From contig NZ_JBKBEX010000007.1 of the NCBI RefSeq assembly GCF_047303325.1, positions 119,826 to 183,825 of the forward strand: DNA of 64,000 nucleotides, given 5' to 3'. The notes under the pieces were generated by a model that searched no databases, had not been told where the DNA came from, and saw nothing but the letters and a program-made list of their open reading frames with translations. A program made the position numbers and the translations under genes. Below, piece by piece: positions 16,986-25,221 of the stretch. Numbering within the stretch: the stretch's first letter is position 1; every line of letters starts with the position of its first letter. This DNA is from Polaromonas sp047303325 (GTDB lineage: Bacteria; Pseudomonadota; Gammaproteobacteria; Burkholderiales; Burkholderiaceae_C).

Positions 16986-17417
16986 TCACATTTTTTCGCC
17001 GGGCAATTCGCTGGCCTGCCGGATCCAGGCGGCCAGCTGGGCCTCATCGAACCGGCCGTCCTCCAGGATGTGGAGATAACGCGTGTCCTGGCTTTTGGAT
17101 TCGACCGGTGGCACGGGGCGTAGCGACAGGCCGCGAAAGAAGGCTACCTTGACGTAGTGCGCAAAGCAATGAAAGCTCAGAAACCAGCCCTGGCCCGCCA
17201 CGCCGTAAAACGGTGAATTCCATTTGACGGCCTTGTGCACGCCGGGCACGGTGCGGGTGACCAGCGCATCGAGGCGCCGCCCCACATCGCTTTTCCAGCC
17301 CGGCATGGCCGCGATATAGGCCTGCACCAGGGCATCGCCCTCGCCTTTCGGGATTTGCGGGTTGCCGCCCGCGAGCAGCGCCGGCTTCGCGCGGGCCTTG
17401 CTGTCCGTTGTTTTCAT
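16986..17417 (-). CDS. DUF1801 (YdhG-like) protein, second copy
   Basis: A 143-residue protein with the DUF1801 layout: LVQAYIAAMPGWKSDVGRRL, VPGVHKAVKWNSPFYGV and a FAHYVKVAFFRG strand, followed by an LDGRFD-like acidic/basic tail (HILEDGRFDEAQLAAW). It is more divergent than a simple copy of the neighbouring DUF1801 gene. It lies 30 bp downstream of an AHSA1 gene in a four-gene minus-strand unit headed by an ArsR regulator. Function unknown. Confidence 0.8.
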   Translation of the reverse strand: MKTTDSKARAKPALLAGGNPQIPKGEGDALVQAYIAAMPGWKSDVGRRLDALVTRTVPGVHKAVKWNSPFYGVAGQGWFLSFHCFAHYVKVAFFRGLSLRPVPPVESKSQDTRYLHILEDGRFDEAQLAAWIRQASELPGEKM

Positions 17418-17447
17418 CTCCGGGCCTTCTTGCGAAGAATGCGGGCC

Positions 17448-17864
17448 TCAGTCCGCCCGCACCAGCACCTGCTCCAGTTGGGCAAAGAACTGTTGCCAGC
17501 CGTGTTTCGCGCCCTGGTAAGCCTGTTCCTGGTCGGTGCGGAAGCCCTCCTGCTCCATGCGTAAACGGGTGCCCGTGCCTGTGGGCGTGAGCGTCCAGGT
17601 GACCACGCTCTCCAGGCCGTAGGCGGCCCAGGTGTAGGACAGGGTTTTCTCGGCTTCAACGGTTTTCACCTCGCAGTCGACGGAACCCCAGTCGGCGCTG
17701 AGCTTGAAGCTGCGGCCCACAACGGGCTGGAAGTCGTTCTTCATGAGCCATTCCGCGATCAGGTGCGGCTGCGTGAGCGCGCGCCAGATCTTGGCCGGCG
17801 GGTGGGGAATCTCCCGTTCAACAATAACGGAGCGGGTTTCGGTAACGGCTTGGGCTTGGGTCAT
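17448..17864 (-). CDS. SRPBCC/AHSA1-domain protein
   Basis: A 138-residue START-like (SRPBCC) protein of the AHSA1 group: VIVEREIPHPPAKIWRALT at the N-terminus, AEWLMKNDFQPVVG next, then the VVTWTLTPTGTGTRLRMEQEGF strands and the C-terminal GWQQFFAQLEQVL helix. This fold has a hydrophobic ligand pocket. Its start ATGA overlaps the stop of the ArsR gene, the standard arsR-AHSA1 pairing in proteobacteria. The ligand is unknown. Confidence 0.88.
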   Translation of the reverse strand: MTQAQAVTETRSVIVEREIPHPPAKIWRALTQPHLIAEWLMKNDFQPVVGRSFKLSADWGSVDCEVKTVEAEKTLSYTWAAYGLESVVTWTLTPTGTGTRLRMEQEGFRTDQEQAYQGAKHGWQQFFAQLEQVLVRAD

Positions 17865-18184
17865 TGGTCCATCCTTTTCAACAGTGATTCAAGGTCATCG
17901 AAGCGTTCATTCCAGAACGCGCCATAGGTGCTCACCCAGTCGCGCAGCGGTGCAAGTGCCAGCGGCTGGGCGCTGTAATGCGTCTCGCGGCCCTGCTGCC
18001 TGTCGTTCACGAGTTTTGCCTGTTTGAGCACGCGCAGGTGCTTGGACACCGCGGGCTGCGACACTCCGGCGCGGTCGGTCAAGGCGCGCACGGTCTGCTC
18101 CCCGTCGCGGGCCAGGCGCTCAAAGATCGCCCGGCGTGTCGGGTCGGCCAGGGCTTTGAAAACTTCGTTCGCGAGGGCTTGCAT
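17861..18184 (-). CDS. ArsR/SmtB-family transcriptional repressor
   Basis: A 107-residue winged-helix protein (MQALANEVFKALADPTRRA, then VRALTDRAGVSQPAVSKHLR), typical of the ArsR group that pairs with AHSA1 proteins. No metal-binding cysteine cluster is visible, so it may sense an organic ligand or act with the AHSA1 protein. A TTG at 18190 could add two residues, but ATG 18184 is preferred. A perfect 16-bp palindrome lies 10 bp upstream and is the likely autoregulatory operator. Confidence 0.9.
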   Translation of the reverse strand: MQALANEVFKALADPTRRAIFERLARDGEQTVRALTDRAGVSQPAVSKHLRVLKQAKLVNDRQQGRETHYSAQPLALAPLRDWVSTYGAFWNERFDDLESLLKRMDQ

Positions 18185-18193
18185 GGCCAAATC

Positions 18194-18209
18194 ATAACCA
18201 TATGGTTAT
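18194..18209. promoter_or_regulatory. Perfect 16-bp palindrome, likely ArsR operator
   Basis: ATAACCATATGGTTAT is fully self-complementary and lies 10 bp upstream of the arsR start codon, where a repressor would block transcription. Confidence 0.65.
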
Positions 18210-18302
18210 TGATTCGTCAAGCGCTCCCCCGGCCGCTTCGATGGCGGCGGCGTGCCAGAAACCTGGGACAGGTGAGAGGAAGAAAAAAGGGCAGCCAGCG
18301 GC

Positions 18303-18983
18303 TCAGGCCAGGCCGCACCACTGGGCGATGCGATGTGTCATGTCGCCCCACAAGCCAAAGAGCGCGGCCAGCACCAGCACGCCGCCGCCGGCGCGCACGC
18401 CAAGCTGCCCGCCCAGGCGGTTACCGGCCTGCCGCAGCCCGGCGAGCATGCGCGGCGCGAGCAGCAAGGAGACGCCGCTGCCCACAGCAAAAGCCGCCAT
18501 GGCGAATGCACCCTGCAGCGGCCCGCCGCCCAGCGAGGCCACCAGCAGCGCCGAATACAACAGGCTGCAAGGCATAAAAGCCCAGAGCATACCCACCGAG
18601 AACATGCCGCCCCGCGATGCGGCCACCACGCCCACCCTGGACCAGGCCGATCGCCCTGCCCGGTCCGCCCAGGCCGGCTGGCTGGCATTGACCACCAGCA
18701 CCAGACCCCAGCCAAGCACAGCCAGGTGAAACAGCATCCAAACCGGTTTGAACGCGGCCGCGTGTTCCGCCATCCAGGCAAGACTTTGCACCGCGGCGGC
18801 GGCCGCCGCGCCTGCGGCGGAATAACCGACCAGCCGCCCGGCCTGGAAGAGTAGCGGCGACTGCGGCCGCCGGTTTGGGTCCATGCGCCGCAAGCCGCCG
18901 CAGGCCGCGCCACACATCACGGCGCAATGCGGGCCTCCGGCCAGGCCCATCAGCAAAGCGGTGGTGGCAAGCGCGTAGCTCAT
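18303..18983 (-). CDS. SafE/TauE-like membrane protein linked to hemN and cbb3 oxidase loci
   Basis: A 226-residue polytopic protein with about six hydrophobic helices. It begins MSYALATTALLMGLAGGPHCAVMCGAA; this N-terminal LxGxxHCxxMCGxxxG block is shared by the cytochrome biogenesis/copper-related SafE-like (UreH-type) family usually found with ccoNOP, hemN or fnr. The His and Cys residues in the first helix suggest metal (copper) handling. The gene follows hemN by six bases and is probably co-transcribed. A role in cbb3 oxidase maturation is inferred from context. Confidence 0.75.
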   Translation of the reverse strand: MSYALATTALLMGLAGGPHCAVMCGAACGGLRRMDPNRRPQSPLLFQAGRLVGYSAAGAAAAAAVQSLAWMAEHAAAFKPVWMLFHLAVLGWGLVLVVNASQPAWADRAGRSAWSRVGVVAASRGGMFSVGMLWAFMPCSLLYSALLVASLGGGPLQGAFAMAAFAVGSGVSLLLAPRMLAGLRQAGNRLGGQLGVRAGGGVLVLAALFGLWGDMTHRIAQWCGLA

Positions 18984-18989
18984 GGGCGC

Positions 18990-20372
18990 TTAAATAATGC
19001 GCGAGAAGCGGCTGCGGTTGAGGTCGGACTGCAGGTAGCGGTCGAACACCATGGCTACCGCCCTCAGGACGAAGCGGCCTTCGGGCGTGACGTGAAAGCC
19101 GCTGTCCGACAGCACGACCAGGCCGGCGTCTTCCAGTTCGCGCAGGCGCTCGAGCTCGGCGGCGAAATAGCGCTTGAAGTCCAGCATCCAGGCCAGTTCC
19201 ACCGACTCGAACCACACCTGGCCCTGGCACATGATGGCCATGATCACCGCGCGCCGCGCCAGGTCGTCCCGGCTCAGCGCCAGGCCGCGCGTAACCGGGA
19301 AACGCCCCTGGTCCAGCAGGTCGCAGTACTCCTCCATGGTTTTGGCGTTCTGGCTGTAAGTGGCGCCCACCGCGCCTATGGCCGACACGCCCAGGCCCAC
19401 CAGGTCGCGGTCGGGCTGGGTGCTGTAACCCTGGAAGTTGCGGTGCAGCCGGCCCTCGCGGCCGGCCACGGCCAGGGCGTCGCCGGCCAGCGCGAAATGG
19501 TCCATGCCGATGTACTGGTAGCCCGCGCCTTGCAAACGCGCCATGGCCTCGGACAGCATGGCGGCCTTGTCTTCGGCCGCCGGCAGCAAGGCCGTCGGGA
19601 TGTGGCGCTGCGGCTTGAAGCGCTCCGGCAGGTGCGCATAGGCATAAAGCGCGATGCGGTCCGGCCTGAGTTCTTCAATCTGGCCAATGGTGCGCGCAAA
19701 CGAGGTCTGCGTCTGCCGCGGCAGGCCATAGATCAGGTCCACATTGATGGACTCAAACCCGAGCGTGCGTGCGTCCGCCATGAGCGCGAACACCTGTTCC
19801 GCGGGCTGGACGCGATGCACGGCTTTCTGCACGTCGGGATCAAAATCCTGCACGCCAAAGCTCAGGCGGTTAAAACCCAGCGCAGCCAGGGCGGCCAGCC
19901 GGGCCTTGTCCACGGTGCGCGGGTCCACCTCGATGGCCATCTCGGCGCCGGCCGCGATGTCGAAATTGCGCCTGAGCATGTCCATCAACCGGGCCAGTTC
20001 CGCATCGGAGAAAAAAGTCGGCGTGCCGCCACCCAGGTGCAACTGGCTGACAGGCTGGCCCTGGCCCAGGCGCGCCGTGTACAGCGCGACTTCGCGCTCC
20101 AGGTAGCCCAGGTAGGCGGTCGAGCGCGCATGCTGTTTGGTGATGATCTTGTTGCAGGCGCAGTAGTAGCACAGCGATTCGCAGAACGGGATATGCACAT
20201 AGAGCGACAGCGGCGCCGCCGATGCCTCGGCCCGCGAGCGCCTGTCGTCCAGCGCGCGGCCGTGGTCGGCGGCGCTGAAGGCCTCGACAAAGCGATCCGC
20301 CGTGGGAAAGGAGGTGTAGCGCGGGCCCGGGATATCAAAACGCTTGAGGGCCTGGGGTAATACAGCGGACAT
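18990..20372 (-). CDS. hemN: Oxygen-independent coproporphyrinogen III dehydrogenase
   Basis: A 460-residue radical-SAM enzyme starting MSAVLPQALKRFDIPGPRYT. It decarboxylates coproporphyrinogen III to protoporphyrinogen IX without oxygen, letting haem synthesis continue under anoxia. The CxxxCxxC cluster motif is visible in PFCESLCYYCACNK, and the HemN opening GPRYTSFPTADRF and GGGTPTF are conserved. A longer frame upstream (to 20510) runs into an inverted-repeat-bounded element and is rejected. A perfect FNR box lies about 300 bp upstream, beyond that element. A SafE-like gene follows. Confidence 0.95.
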   Translation of the reverse strand: MSAVLPQALKRFDIPGPRYTSFPTADRFVEAFSAADHGRALDDRRSRAEASAAPLSLYVHIPFCESLCYYCACNKIITKQHARSTAYLGYLEREVALYTARLGQGQPVSQLHLGGGTPTFFSDAELARLMDMLRRNFDIAAGAEMAIEVDPRTVDKARLAALAALGFNRLSFGVQDFDPDVQKAVHRVQPAEQVFALMADARTLGFESINVDLIYGLPRQTQTSFARTIGQIEELRPDRIALYAYAHLPERFKPQRHIPTALLPAAEDKAAMLSEAMARLQGAGYQYIGMDHFALAGDALAVAGREGRLHRNFQGYSTQPDRDLVGLGVSAIGAVGATYSQNAKTMEEYCDLLDQGRFPVTRGLALSRDDLARRAVIMAIMCQGQVWFESVELAWMLDFKRYFAAELERLRELEDAGLVVLSDSGFHVTPEGRFVLRAVAMVFDRYLQSDLNRSRFSRII

Positions 20373-20379
20373 GGGATGC

Positions 20380-20623
20380 TTCAACCTAGAAACGGCAGTT
20401 GGATGCGTCTGAGTGTGCTGCGCAGGGCGTGCCAGGCAAGGCGCGACAACGCTGTGGGCTATTGCCCACAAGGCGGAGCAACGCTGCATGGCGCGGCCTG
20501 CGCGGCGCAATCGGGCGCATAGCGCTGGTATCCAGACAGGTACCGTTAACGAAGAGGAAAAAGTCAGTGTTCATGAGGCCCTCGAGAGGTTTGCAAGCGG
20601 TCAACTGCGGTTTCTAGGTTGAA
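20380..20623. mobile_element. MITE-like insertion bounded by 22-bp inverted repeats
   Basis: Bases 20380-20401 and 20602-20623 are reverse complements with one mismatch in 22 (left end TTCAACCTAGAAA..., right end ...TTTCTAGGTTGAA). They enclose about 200 bp without a convincing gene. Inside is a further stem, TGTGGGC-TATT-GCCCACA. No obvious target duplication was found. The element starts eight bases upstream of the hemN ATG, so it would be transcribed as part of the hemN leader. It may be a miniature inverted-repeat element or a structured leader RNA. Confidence 0.6.
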
Positions 20624-20664
20624 AGGTGAGGCCTCCACTGTGCCGCCGGCGCGCCAAGGCCGCG

Positions 20665-20678
20665 TTGATGTGGATCAA
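20665..20678. promoter_or_regulatory. Perfect FNR/Anr box between hemN and the desaturase gene
   Basis: TTGATGTGGATCAA fits the consensus TTGAT-N4-ATCAA at all ten fixed positions. It lies between divergent hemN (start 20372) and the desaturase gene (start 20819). Activation from -41.5 would start a hemN transcript near 20630, just before the inverted-repeat element. Confidence 0.85.
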
Positions 20679-20722
20679 CGGCGGTGCAAGACGGGCGCCG
20701 CGCCGGCGCGTTTGCCTTGCGC

Positions 20723-20736
20723 TTGACCTGCGTCAA
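20723..20736. promoter_or_regulatory. FNR-like box upstream of the desaturase gene
   Basis: TTGACCTGCGTCAA is a symmetric FNR-type site (TTGAC-N4-GTCAA) lying 83 bp upstream of the desaturase ATG. With the perfect box 58 bp away it gives two sites in one divergent promoter region. Confidence 0.6.
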
Positions 20737-20818
20737 ATCCCGGAAAACGCGGCGCCCTAAGCTGGCGGCTTCCCCATCGCCCCGGGCCTGACAGCCCTGG
20801 CGCCTACCTTTGATCCTC

Positions 20819-21910
20819 ATGCACTCCACCCAGATCACCCAAGCCATCTCCCCCGCAACGCCCCTTCCCCACCGAAAAATCCTGCGTTCCTGGCTGGCCC
20901 CCATTTCGGCCAAAAACACCGGCATCGCCCTGGCGCTGTCCGTGGCGGACTTTGCCCTGTTCGCCGCCTGCATGGCTGGCGCGGTGCTCACGCGCCACCC
21001 TGTACTGCAAGTGCTCATGGGCCTGGCGGCCGGTTTCATGATCGCCAGGCTGTTTATCCTGGGCCACGACGCCTGCCACCAGAGCTTCACGCCGCACCGC
21101 AGGCTCAACCGCTGGCTGGGCCGGCTGCTGTTCCTGCCCTCGCTCACTCCCTACAGCCTGTGGGACGTGGGGCACAACGTCGTGCACCACGGCTATACCA
21201 ACCTCAGCGGCTTTGACTTCGTCTGGCAGCCCGCGACGCTTGAGGCCTATCAGCGCATGCCCGCCTGGAAACAATGGCTGGAGCGCGCCTACCGCAGCGG
21301 CTGGGCGCCCTGGCTGTATTACGCGGTGGAGATCTGGTGGAAGCGGCTTTACTTTCCCTCCAAAGCCGTGATGCCCACACGGCGCGGCATTTTTATCGCC
21401 GACAGCCTGCTGGTCACCGCCGCCGCAGCAGCCTGGGTCGCGGGCCTGGTGATGGCTGCGCCGGCCACCGGCCAATCCACCGCCTGGTTGCTCGCCGTCG
21501 GCTTCTTCTTGCCGCTGCTGGTATGGAAGGCCTTGATGGGTTTTGTGGTCTATGTGCACCACACGCACACCCGCATCGCCTGGTACGACAACAAAAAGGA
21601 CTGGTCGGCCGCCAACCCCTTTGTTTCGACCACCGTGCACCTGCGCTTCAACGGCTTTTTCGGCACGGCGCTGCACCACATCATGGAGCACACCGCCCAC
21701 CACGTGGACATGGGCGTGCCGCTGTACCGCTTGAAGCAGGCCCAGGCCGTGCTCGAAGAAAAGCTGCCCGGCCACATCGTAGTGCAGCCGTTTTCCTGGC
21801 GCTGGTACTTTGGCACCGCGCGCCGCTGCAAGCTCTATGACTTCGGGCGGCGGCAGTGGACGGATTTTTCCGGCAGGCCGACTTCTGAGTCCATGGCCGG
21901 TGCCGTGTAA
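20819..21910 (+). CDS. Membrane fatty acid desaturase
   Basis: A 363-residue di-iron desaturase with the three histidine boxes: HDACH, HNVVHH and HHIMEHTAHH, and hydrophobic spans between the boxes. Such enzymes introduce double bonds into acyl chains using O2 and an electron donor at the membrane. A TTG at 20810 could give three extra residues; ATG 20819 is preferred although no strong ribosome site is seen. Two FNR-type boxes lie 83 and 141 bp upstream, suggesting oxygen-responsive control of membrane lipid unsaturation. fnr follows convergently. Confidence 0.88.
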   Translation: MHSTQITQAISPATPLPHRKILRSWLAPISAKNTGIALALSVADFALFAACMAGAVLTRHPVLQVLMGLAAGFMIARLFILGHDACHQSFTPHRRLNRWLGRLLFLPSLTPYSLWDVGHNVVHHGYTNLSGFDFVWQPATLEAYQRMPAWKQWLERAYRSGWAPWLYYAVEIWWKRLYFPSKAVMPTRRGIFIADSLLVTAAAAAWVAGLVMAAPATGQSTAWLLAVGFFLPLLVWKALMGFVVYVHHTHTRIAWYDNKKDWSAANPFVSTTVHLRFNGFFGTALHHIMEHTAHHVDMGVPLYRLKQAQAVLEEKLPGHIVVQPFSWRWYFGTARRCKLYDFGRRQWTDFSGRPTSESMAGAV

Positions 21911-21925
21911 ACCGGGAAAAGCCGC

Positions 21926-22681
21926 TTAGTGGACGCGCGTCTCGAAGATGCGCTTGAGCGCCTCGGCATCGAGGATGCGGATGTGGCGCTTGTCGACTTC
22001 GAGGATGCCCTGCTGCTGGAAGGCCGAGAAGGTGCGGCTCACGGTCTCCAGCTTCATGCCCAGGTAGCTGCCGATTTCGGCGCGCGACATGCGCAGGTGG
22101 AACTCGCTGGCCGAGTAGCCGCGCAGCTTGAGCCGCTGCGACAGGTTCAGCAAAAAGGCGGCCAGCCGCTCCTCGGCATTCATGCTGCCCAGCAGCATCA
22201 TCAGGCTGTGTTCCCTGACGATTTCGCGGCTCATCAAGCGGCTCACGGCCTGCTGCATGCTGGCGCTGGCCGCGGCCAGGCCGCTGATCTGTTCGTAGGG
22301 AATGGTGCAGACCTCGGTGTCCTCGAGCGCGGTGGAGTTACTGGCATAGACGCCGTTGGCGATGCCGTCCAGGCCCATCAGCTCACCGGCCATCTGGAAG
22401 CCGCTGACCTGCTCGCGGCCGTCCGCCAGCGTCAGGCTGGATTTGAAGGTGCCCATGCGCACCGCGTAAATATTGCGGAAGGACTGGCCCTCATGGTAGA
22501 GCGCCTGCCCCGCCTTGACCTTGGTGCGGCTGAAATGGAGCTCGTCCAGCCCGCCCACGTCGGCGGGTTTCATGCCGCAGGGCAGGCACAGGTCGCGCAG
22601 GTTGCAGTTCGAGCAGTGGGTCGTCAGTGGCGGAATGGCGGCAACTGAAGCGTCGCTGGCGGATGAACAGGCTAAGGACAT
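21926..22681 (-). CDS. fnr: FNR/Anr-type oxygen-sensing transcriptional regulator
   Basis: A 251-residue Crp/Fnr-family activator. N-terminal cysteines in HCSNCNLRDLC plus a later Cys in EVCTIPYEQ match the four [4Fe-4S] ligands of FNR. The cyclic-nucleotide-like sensor domain follows, and the C-terminal recognition helix has the E-x2-S-R set in LETVSRTFSAF, which reads TTGAT half-sites. Its own box (24109-24122) is upstream of the universal stress gene that precedes it on the strand, so it may be co-transcribed with that gene and a receiver protein. It is the probable master regulator of the surrounding cco, hemN, arc and usp genes. Confidence 0.94.
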   Translation of the reverse strand: MSLACSSASDASVAAIPPLTTHCSNCNLRDLCLPCGMKPADVGGLDELHFSRTKVKAGQALYHEGQSFRNIYAVRMGTFKSSLTLADGREQVSGFQMAGELMGLDGIANGVYASNSTALEDTEVCTIPYEQISGLAAASASMQQAVSRLMSREIVREHSLMMLLGSMNAEERLAAFLLNLSQRLKLRGYSASEFHLRMSRAEIGSYLGMKLETVSRTFSAFQQQGILEVDKRHIRILDAEALKRIFETRVH

Positions 22682-22695
22682 GATGACTCCTTGGG

Positions 22696-23100
22696 TTAAA
22701 GGGAAGAAACAGGTTGCGCGGCAAGCGTGGCCACGGCCTTCACTTGGCCGGCGAGCTGGTAAAACTCGGTGTGTTTGTCGAGAAAGCAGGCAGCGCCCGC
22801 CGCGAGGTAGCGTGCGCGGTAGGCCGGCTCGGCGTGGTTGCTCAGAATGATGAAGGGGGTGCCCGGCGCGGCCTTGAGCACGGCCCGCAGCACTTGCATG
22901 CCGGTGCCTTTTTCGAATTGCACATCGAGCACCGCCGCGTCGGGCCGCACGGCCAGGATGCCGGAAATGGCCGACTCGGGCGTGTCGGCCTGGCCCACGA
23001 CCACCATACCCTGGGCCGTGAGCATCTCGGCCACACGGCGGCGGCTCAGCTCGGAGTCGTCGGCCAGGAAAACCCGGATGGGTGAAGTGCTGTCTTGCAT
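22696..23100 (-). CDS. Single-domain response regulator (receiver only)
   Basis: A 134-residue CheY-like receiver starting MQDSTSPIRVFLADDSE. The acidic pair is in FLADDSELS, the phospho-accepting Asp is in DAAVLDVQFEKGTGM, and the later Thr/Ser and Lys sites are in FIILSN and ACFLDKHTEF. No output domain follows. It lies 14 bp upstream of fnr and downstream of a universal stress gene on the same strand, a link often seen in betaproteobacteria. The cognate kinase is not obvious. Confidence 0.85.
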   Translation of the reverse strand: MQDSTSPIRVFLADDSELSRRRVAEMLTAQGMVVVGQADTPESAISGILAVRPDAAVLDVQFEKGTGMQVLRAVLKAAPGTPFIILSNHAEPAYRARYLAAGAACFLDKHTEFYQLAGQVKAVATLAAQPVSSL

Positions 23101-23212
23101 GCCCCTACTGTCGCGCAGGCGGCGCATTCAGGACATCGGGCTTTGCTGAAAGCCCGGCTCGGATAAAGCTGGTTTGCCGGCGCCGGCGCCCCTAGCCCGG
23201 CTCGGAATTTTC

Positions 23213-24046
23213 CTAGTGGGCCATCAGCACCGGCAGCGTCATGCTCTTGAGCACGGTGCGGGACGCGCCGCCCAGCACCCATTCATGGGCGCGGGTACGG
23301 CCGTAACAGCCCATCACCAGCAGGTCCGCCTGCAGGTCAAAGGCGCGCGACAGCAGCAGCTCGCCCAGCTTGTCAGGCTCTACCGCTTCGCGTTGCCATT
23401 GAGCCTGTACGCCGTGGGCCTGCAGGTAGGAGACGATATTCGGGCCTTCAGCAGCGTCCGCCGCCGCGTCCTCGCCCCAGCTCAGCACATGCACCGAGCC
23501 GGCCTTTCGCAGCAGGGGCAGCGCCGCCGCCACGGCGCGCGCTGCCCCGCGGGTGGGTTTCCAGGCGATCACCACATTGCCCGGCAAGCCGGGCCTGGCC
23601 GAGGTATAGGGAAGCACCAGCGCCGGCCGCCCGCTCAGGGCGATCACGGTTTCCGGGAAATCCGCGGGCATCAAGGTGGACCAGCCCTCGCCCGGGCCGT
23701 GCTGGCCCAGCACCAGCAGGTCGGCATACAGCGCCTGCTGCGCGAACGCCGGGGCCAGCGGAAACTCATGGACTTCCGCCCAGCTTGCCCGCAATCCCGC
23801 GGGCTTGAGCTGCTCAAACACCGACCGCGCCCGCGCCAGTTCGGTGTCCTGTGTGTTGTCGCGCTGCACGGCCAGGCCGGGAATGCCGGCGGCCACCGGG
23901 AGCGCCTCCGAGGCCGAAGGCGAGGCATACAGCGCTGTGAGGCCGGCGCCGTGCCGGGCGGCAAGCCGGCCGGCAAATTCAAGGCGCTGCGCGAATTGCG
24001 GCGACGCATCGGCGTGGACCAGCAGCTGTTTGAGTTCATCGCTCAT
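23213..24046 (-). CDS. Tandem-domain universal stress protein (UspA family)
   Basis: A 277-residue protein made of two UspA domains. The second keeps the nucleotide-binding G-x2-G-x9-G-S/T pattern (MGCYGRTRAHEWVLGGAS); the first lacks a clean version. UspA proteins bind ATP or act in survival under oxygen or nutrient limitation. An FNR box 63 bp upstream (24109-24122) is well placed to activate it, and the receiver and fnr genes follow on the same strand. Confidence 0.88.
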   Translation of the reverse strand: MSDELKQLLVHADASPQFAQRLEFAGRLAARHGAGLTALYASPSASEALPVAAGIPGLAVQRDNTQDTELARARSVFEQLKPAGLRASWAEVHEFPLAPAFAQQALYADLLVLGQHGPGEGWSTLMPADFPETVIALSGRPALVLPYTSARPGLPGNVVIAWKPTRGAARAVAAALPLLRKAGSVHVLSWGEDAAADAAEGPNIVSYLQAHGVQAQWQREAVEPDKLGELLLSRAFDLQADLLVMGCYGRTRAHEWVLGGASRTVLKSMTLPVLMAH

Positions 24047-24108
24047 GGAACACCCCCAGGCTCAGAGTTTCAATACCTTGACTGTAGGCAGCCGTGCCCC
24101 GGGCTGTG

Positions 24109-24122
24109 TTGATCCTGGTCAA
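24109..24122. promoter_or_regulatory. FNR/Anr box upstream of the tandem usp-receiver-fnr unit
   Basis: TTGATCCTGGTCAA matches the FNR consensus with one change (GTCAA for ATCAA). Its centre is about 70 bp from the usp start codon, so a transcript beginning 41.5 bp downstream would have a leader of about 28 nt. Confidence 0.78.
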
Positions 24123-24218
24123 CACGCCGTTATTTGATCGCTGGCCCTCAGGAGCGTCGGCGGGAGTTCACCTGCAGTTGAACGGGAATACGATAGCGTC
24201 ATTCACTCCTGGACCCTT

Positions 24219-25145
24219 ATGGAACTCCGCCAACTCCGTTATTTCGTGAAAGTCTGCGAACTGCGCAGCATGGGCCGAGCAGCCATCGAACTCGGCGTGG
24301 TGACATCTGCGCTGAGTCAGCAGATAAGCCGTTTGGAGAGCGAGCTCAGCACCCGATTGCTTCAGCGTGGCAGTACCGGCGTAAGCCCCACCGACGCGGG
24401 CGTGGCCTTCTTGCAGCAGGCCCAGCTCACGCTGCGCCACGCGCAAGAGGCCGTGCGCGCAGCCCAGCAGGCGCGTCTTTCGGGCCATGTGAGCGTGGGC
24501 CTGGCGCCGACCACGGCCTCGGTGCTTGGCCTGCCGCTGATGCAGGCCATGCGTGCGCGTTACCCGGATGTACGGCTGCACCTGGTGGAGTCGCTGTCGG
24601 GCCACCTGGCCAGCATGCTGCAAGCGCGCCAACTCGATCTGGCCGTGCTGTTCGAGCCCACCACGCCGCGCCGCTGGAGCATCGAGCCCCTGCTCGACGA
24701 AAAGCTGTTCGTCCTGGCCGCCACCGGTTTGGTTCAGCGCCCTTGCGGCCTCAAGGTGCGGCTGGCCCAGCTCGCCGACGTGCCGCTGATCATGCCCAGC
24801 GCCGGCCACGGCCTGCGCGCCACCCTCACCGCCGCCTTTGCCCGCGCGCGCATTGAGCCCGACGTGGTGGCCGAGATCGACGGCCTGGCGCTGCTGATGG
24901 ATGCCGTCCGCGCCGGCCTGGGCGCCACCATCCAACCGGGCGCCGCCGTTGCGCGGCAGTCAACGAAGGACGTGCTCAGCAGCCAGATCACCGACGCGCA
25001 TGTGAGCCGGCGCAACCTGCTGGTCAGCCTGTCGGACGACGAGCTGTCGCCAGCCGCGCTGGCCACGCGGGTGGTGATGGCCGACACAGCGCGCACCTTG
25101 GTGCGCGAAGGCCGCTGGGCCGGCGCAAGCCTTCTCGAAAACTGA
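24219..25145 (+). CDS. tcuR: LysR-family regulator of tricarballylate use (TcuR-like)
   Basis: A 308-residue LysR regulator with helix-turn-helix MELRQLRYFVKVCELRSMG and GVVTSALSQQISRLESEL, and an effector domain from about residue 90 (GHVSVGLAPTTASVLGLPL). Both the sequence style and the position, directly upstream of tcuA and tcuB on the same strand, match TcuR of Salmonella, which induces the tcu genes. Named by synteny and resemblance; the effector is presumably tricarballylate or a related acid. Confidence 0.82.
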   Translation: MELRQLRYFVKVCELRSMGRAAIELGVVTSALSQQISRLESELSTRLLQRGSTGVSPTDAGVAFLQQAQLTLRHAQEAVRAAQQARLSGHVSVGLAPTTASVLGLPLMQAMRARYPDVRLHLVESLSGHLASMLQARQLDLAVLFEPTTPRRWSIEPLLDEKLFVLAATGLVQRPCGLKVRLAQLADVPLIMPSAGHGLRATLTAAFARARIEPDVVAEIDGLALLMDAVRAGLGATIQPGAAVARQSTKDVLSSQITDAHVSRRNLLVSLSDDELSPAALATRVVMADTARTLVREGRWAGASLLEN

Positions 25146-25221
25146 ACACCTGTTGCCCGATCCGGCCTTTCGCAGGAAGGGCCACCAGCCTAAAGTCTCC
25201 TGACCCACAAGGAGACAAGAA

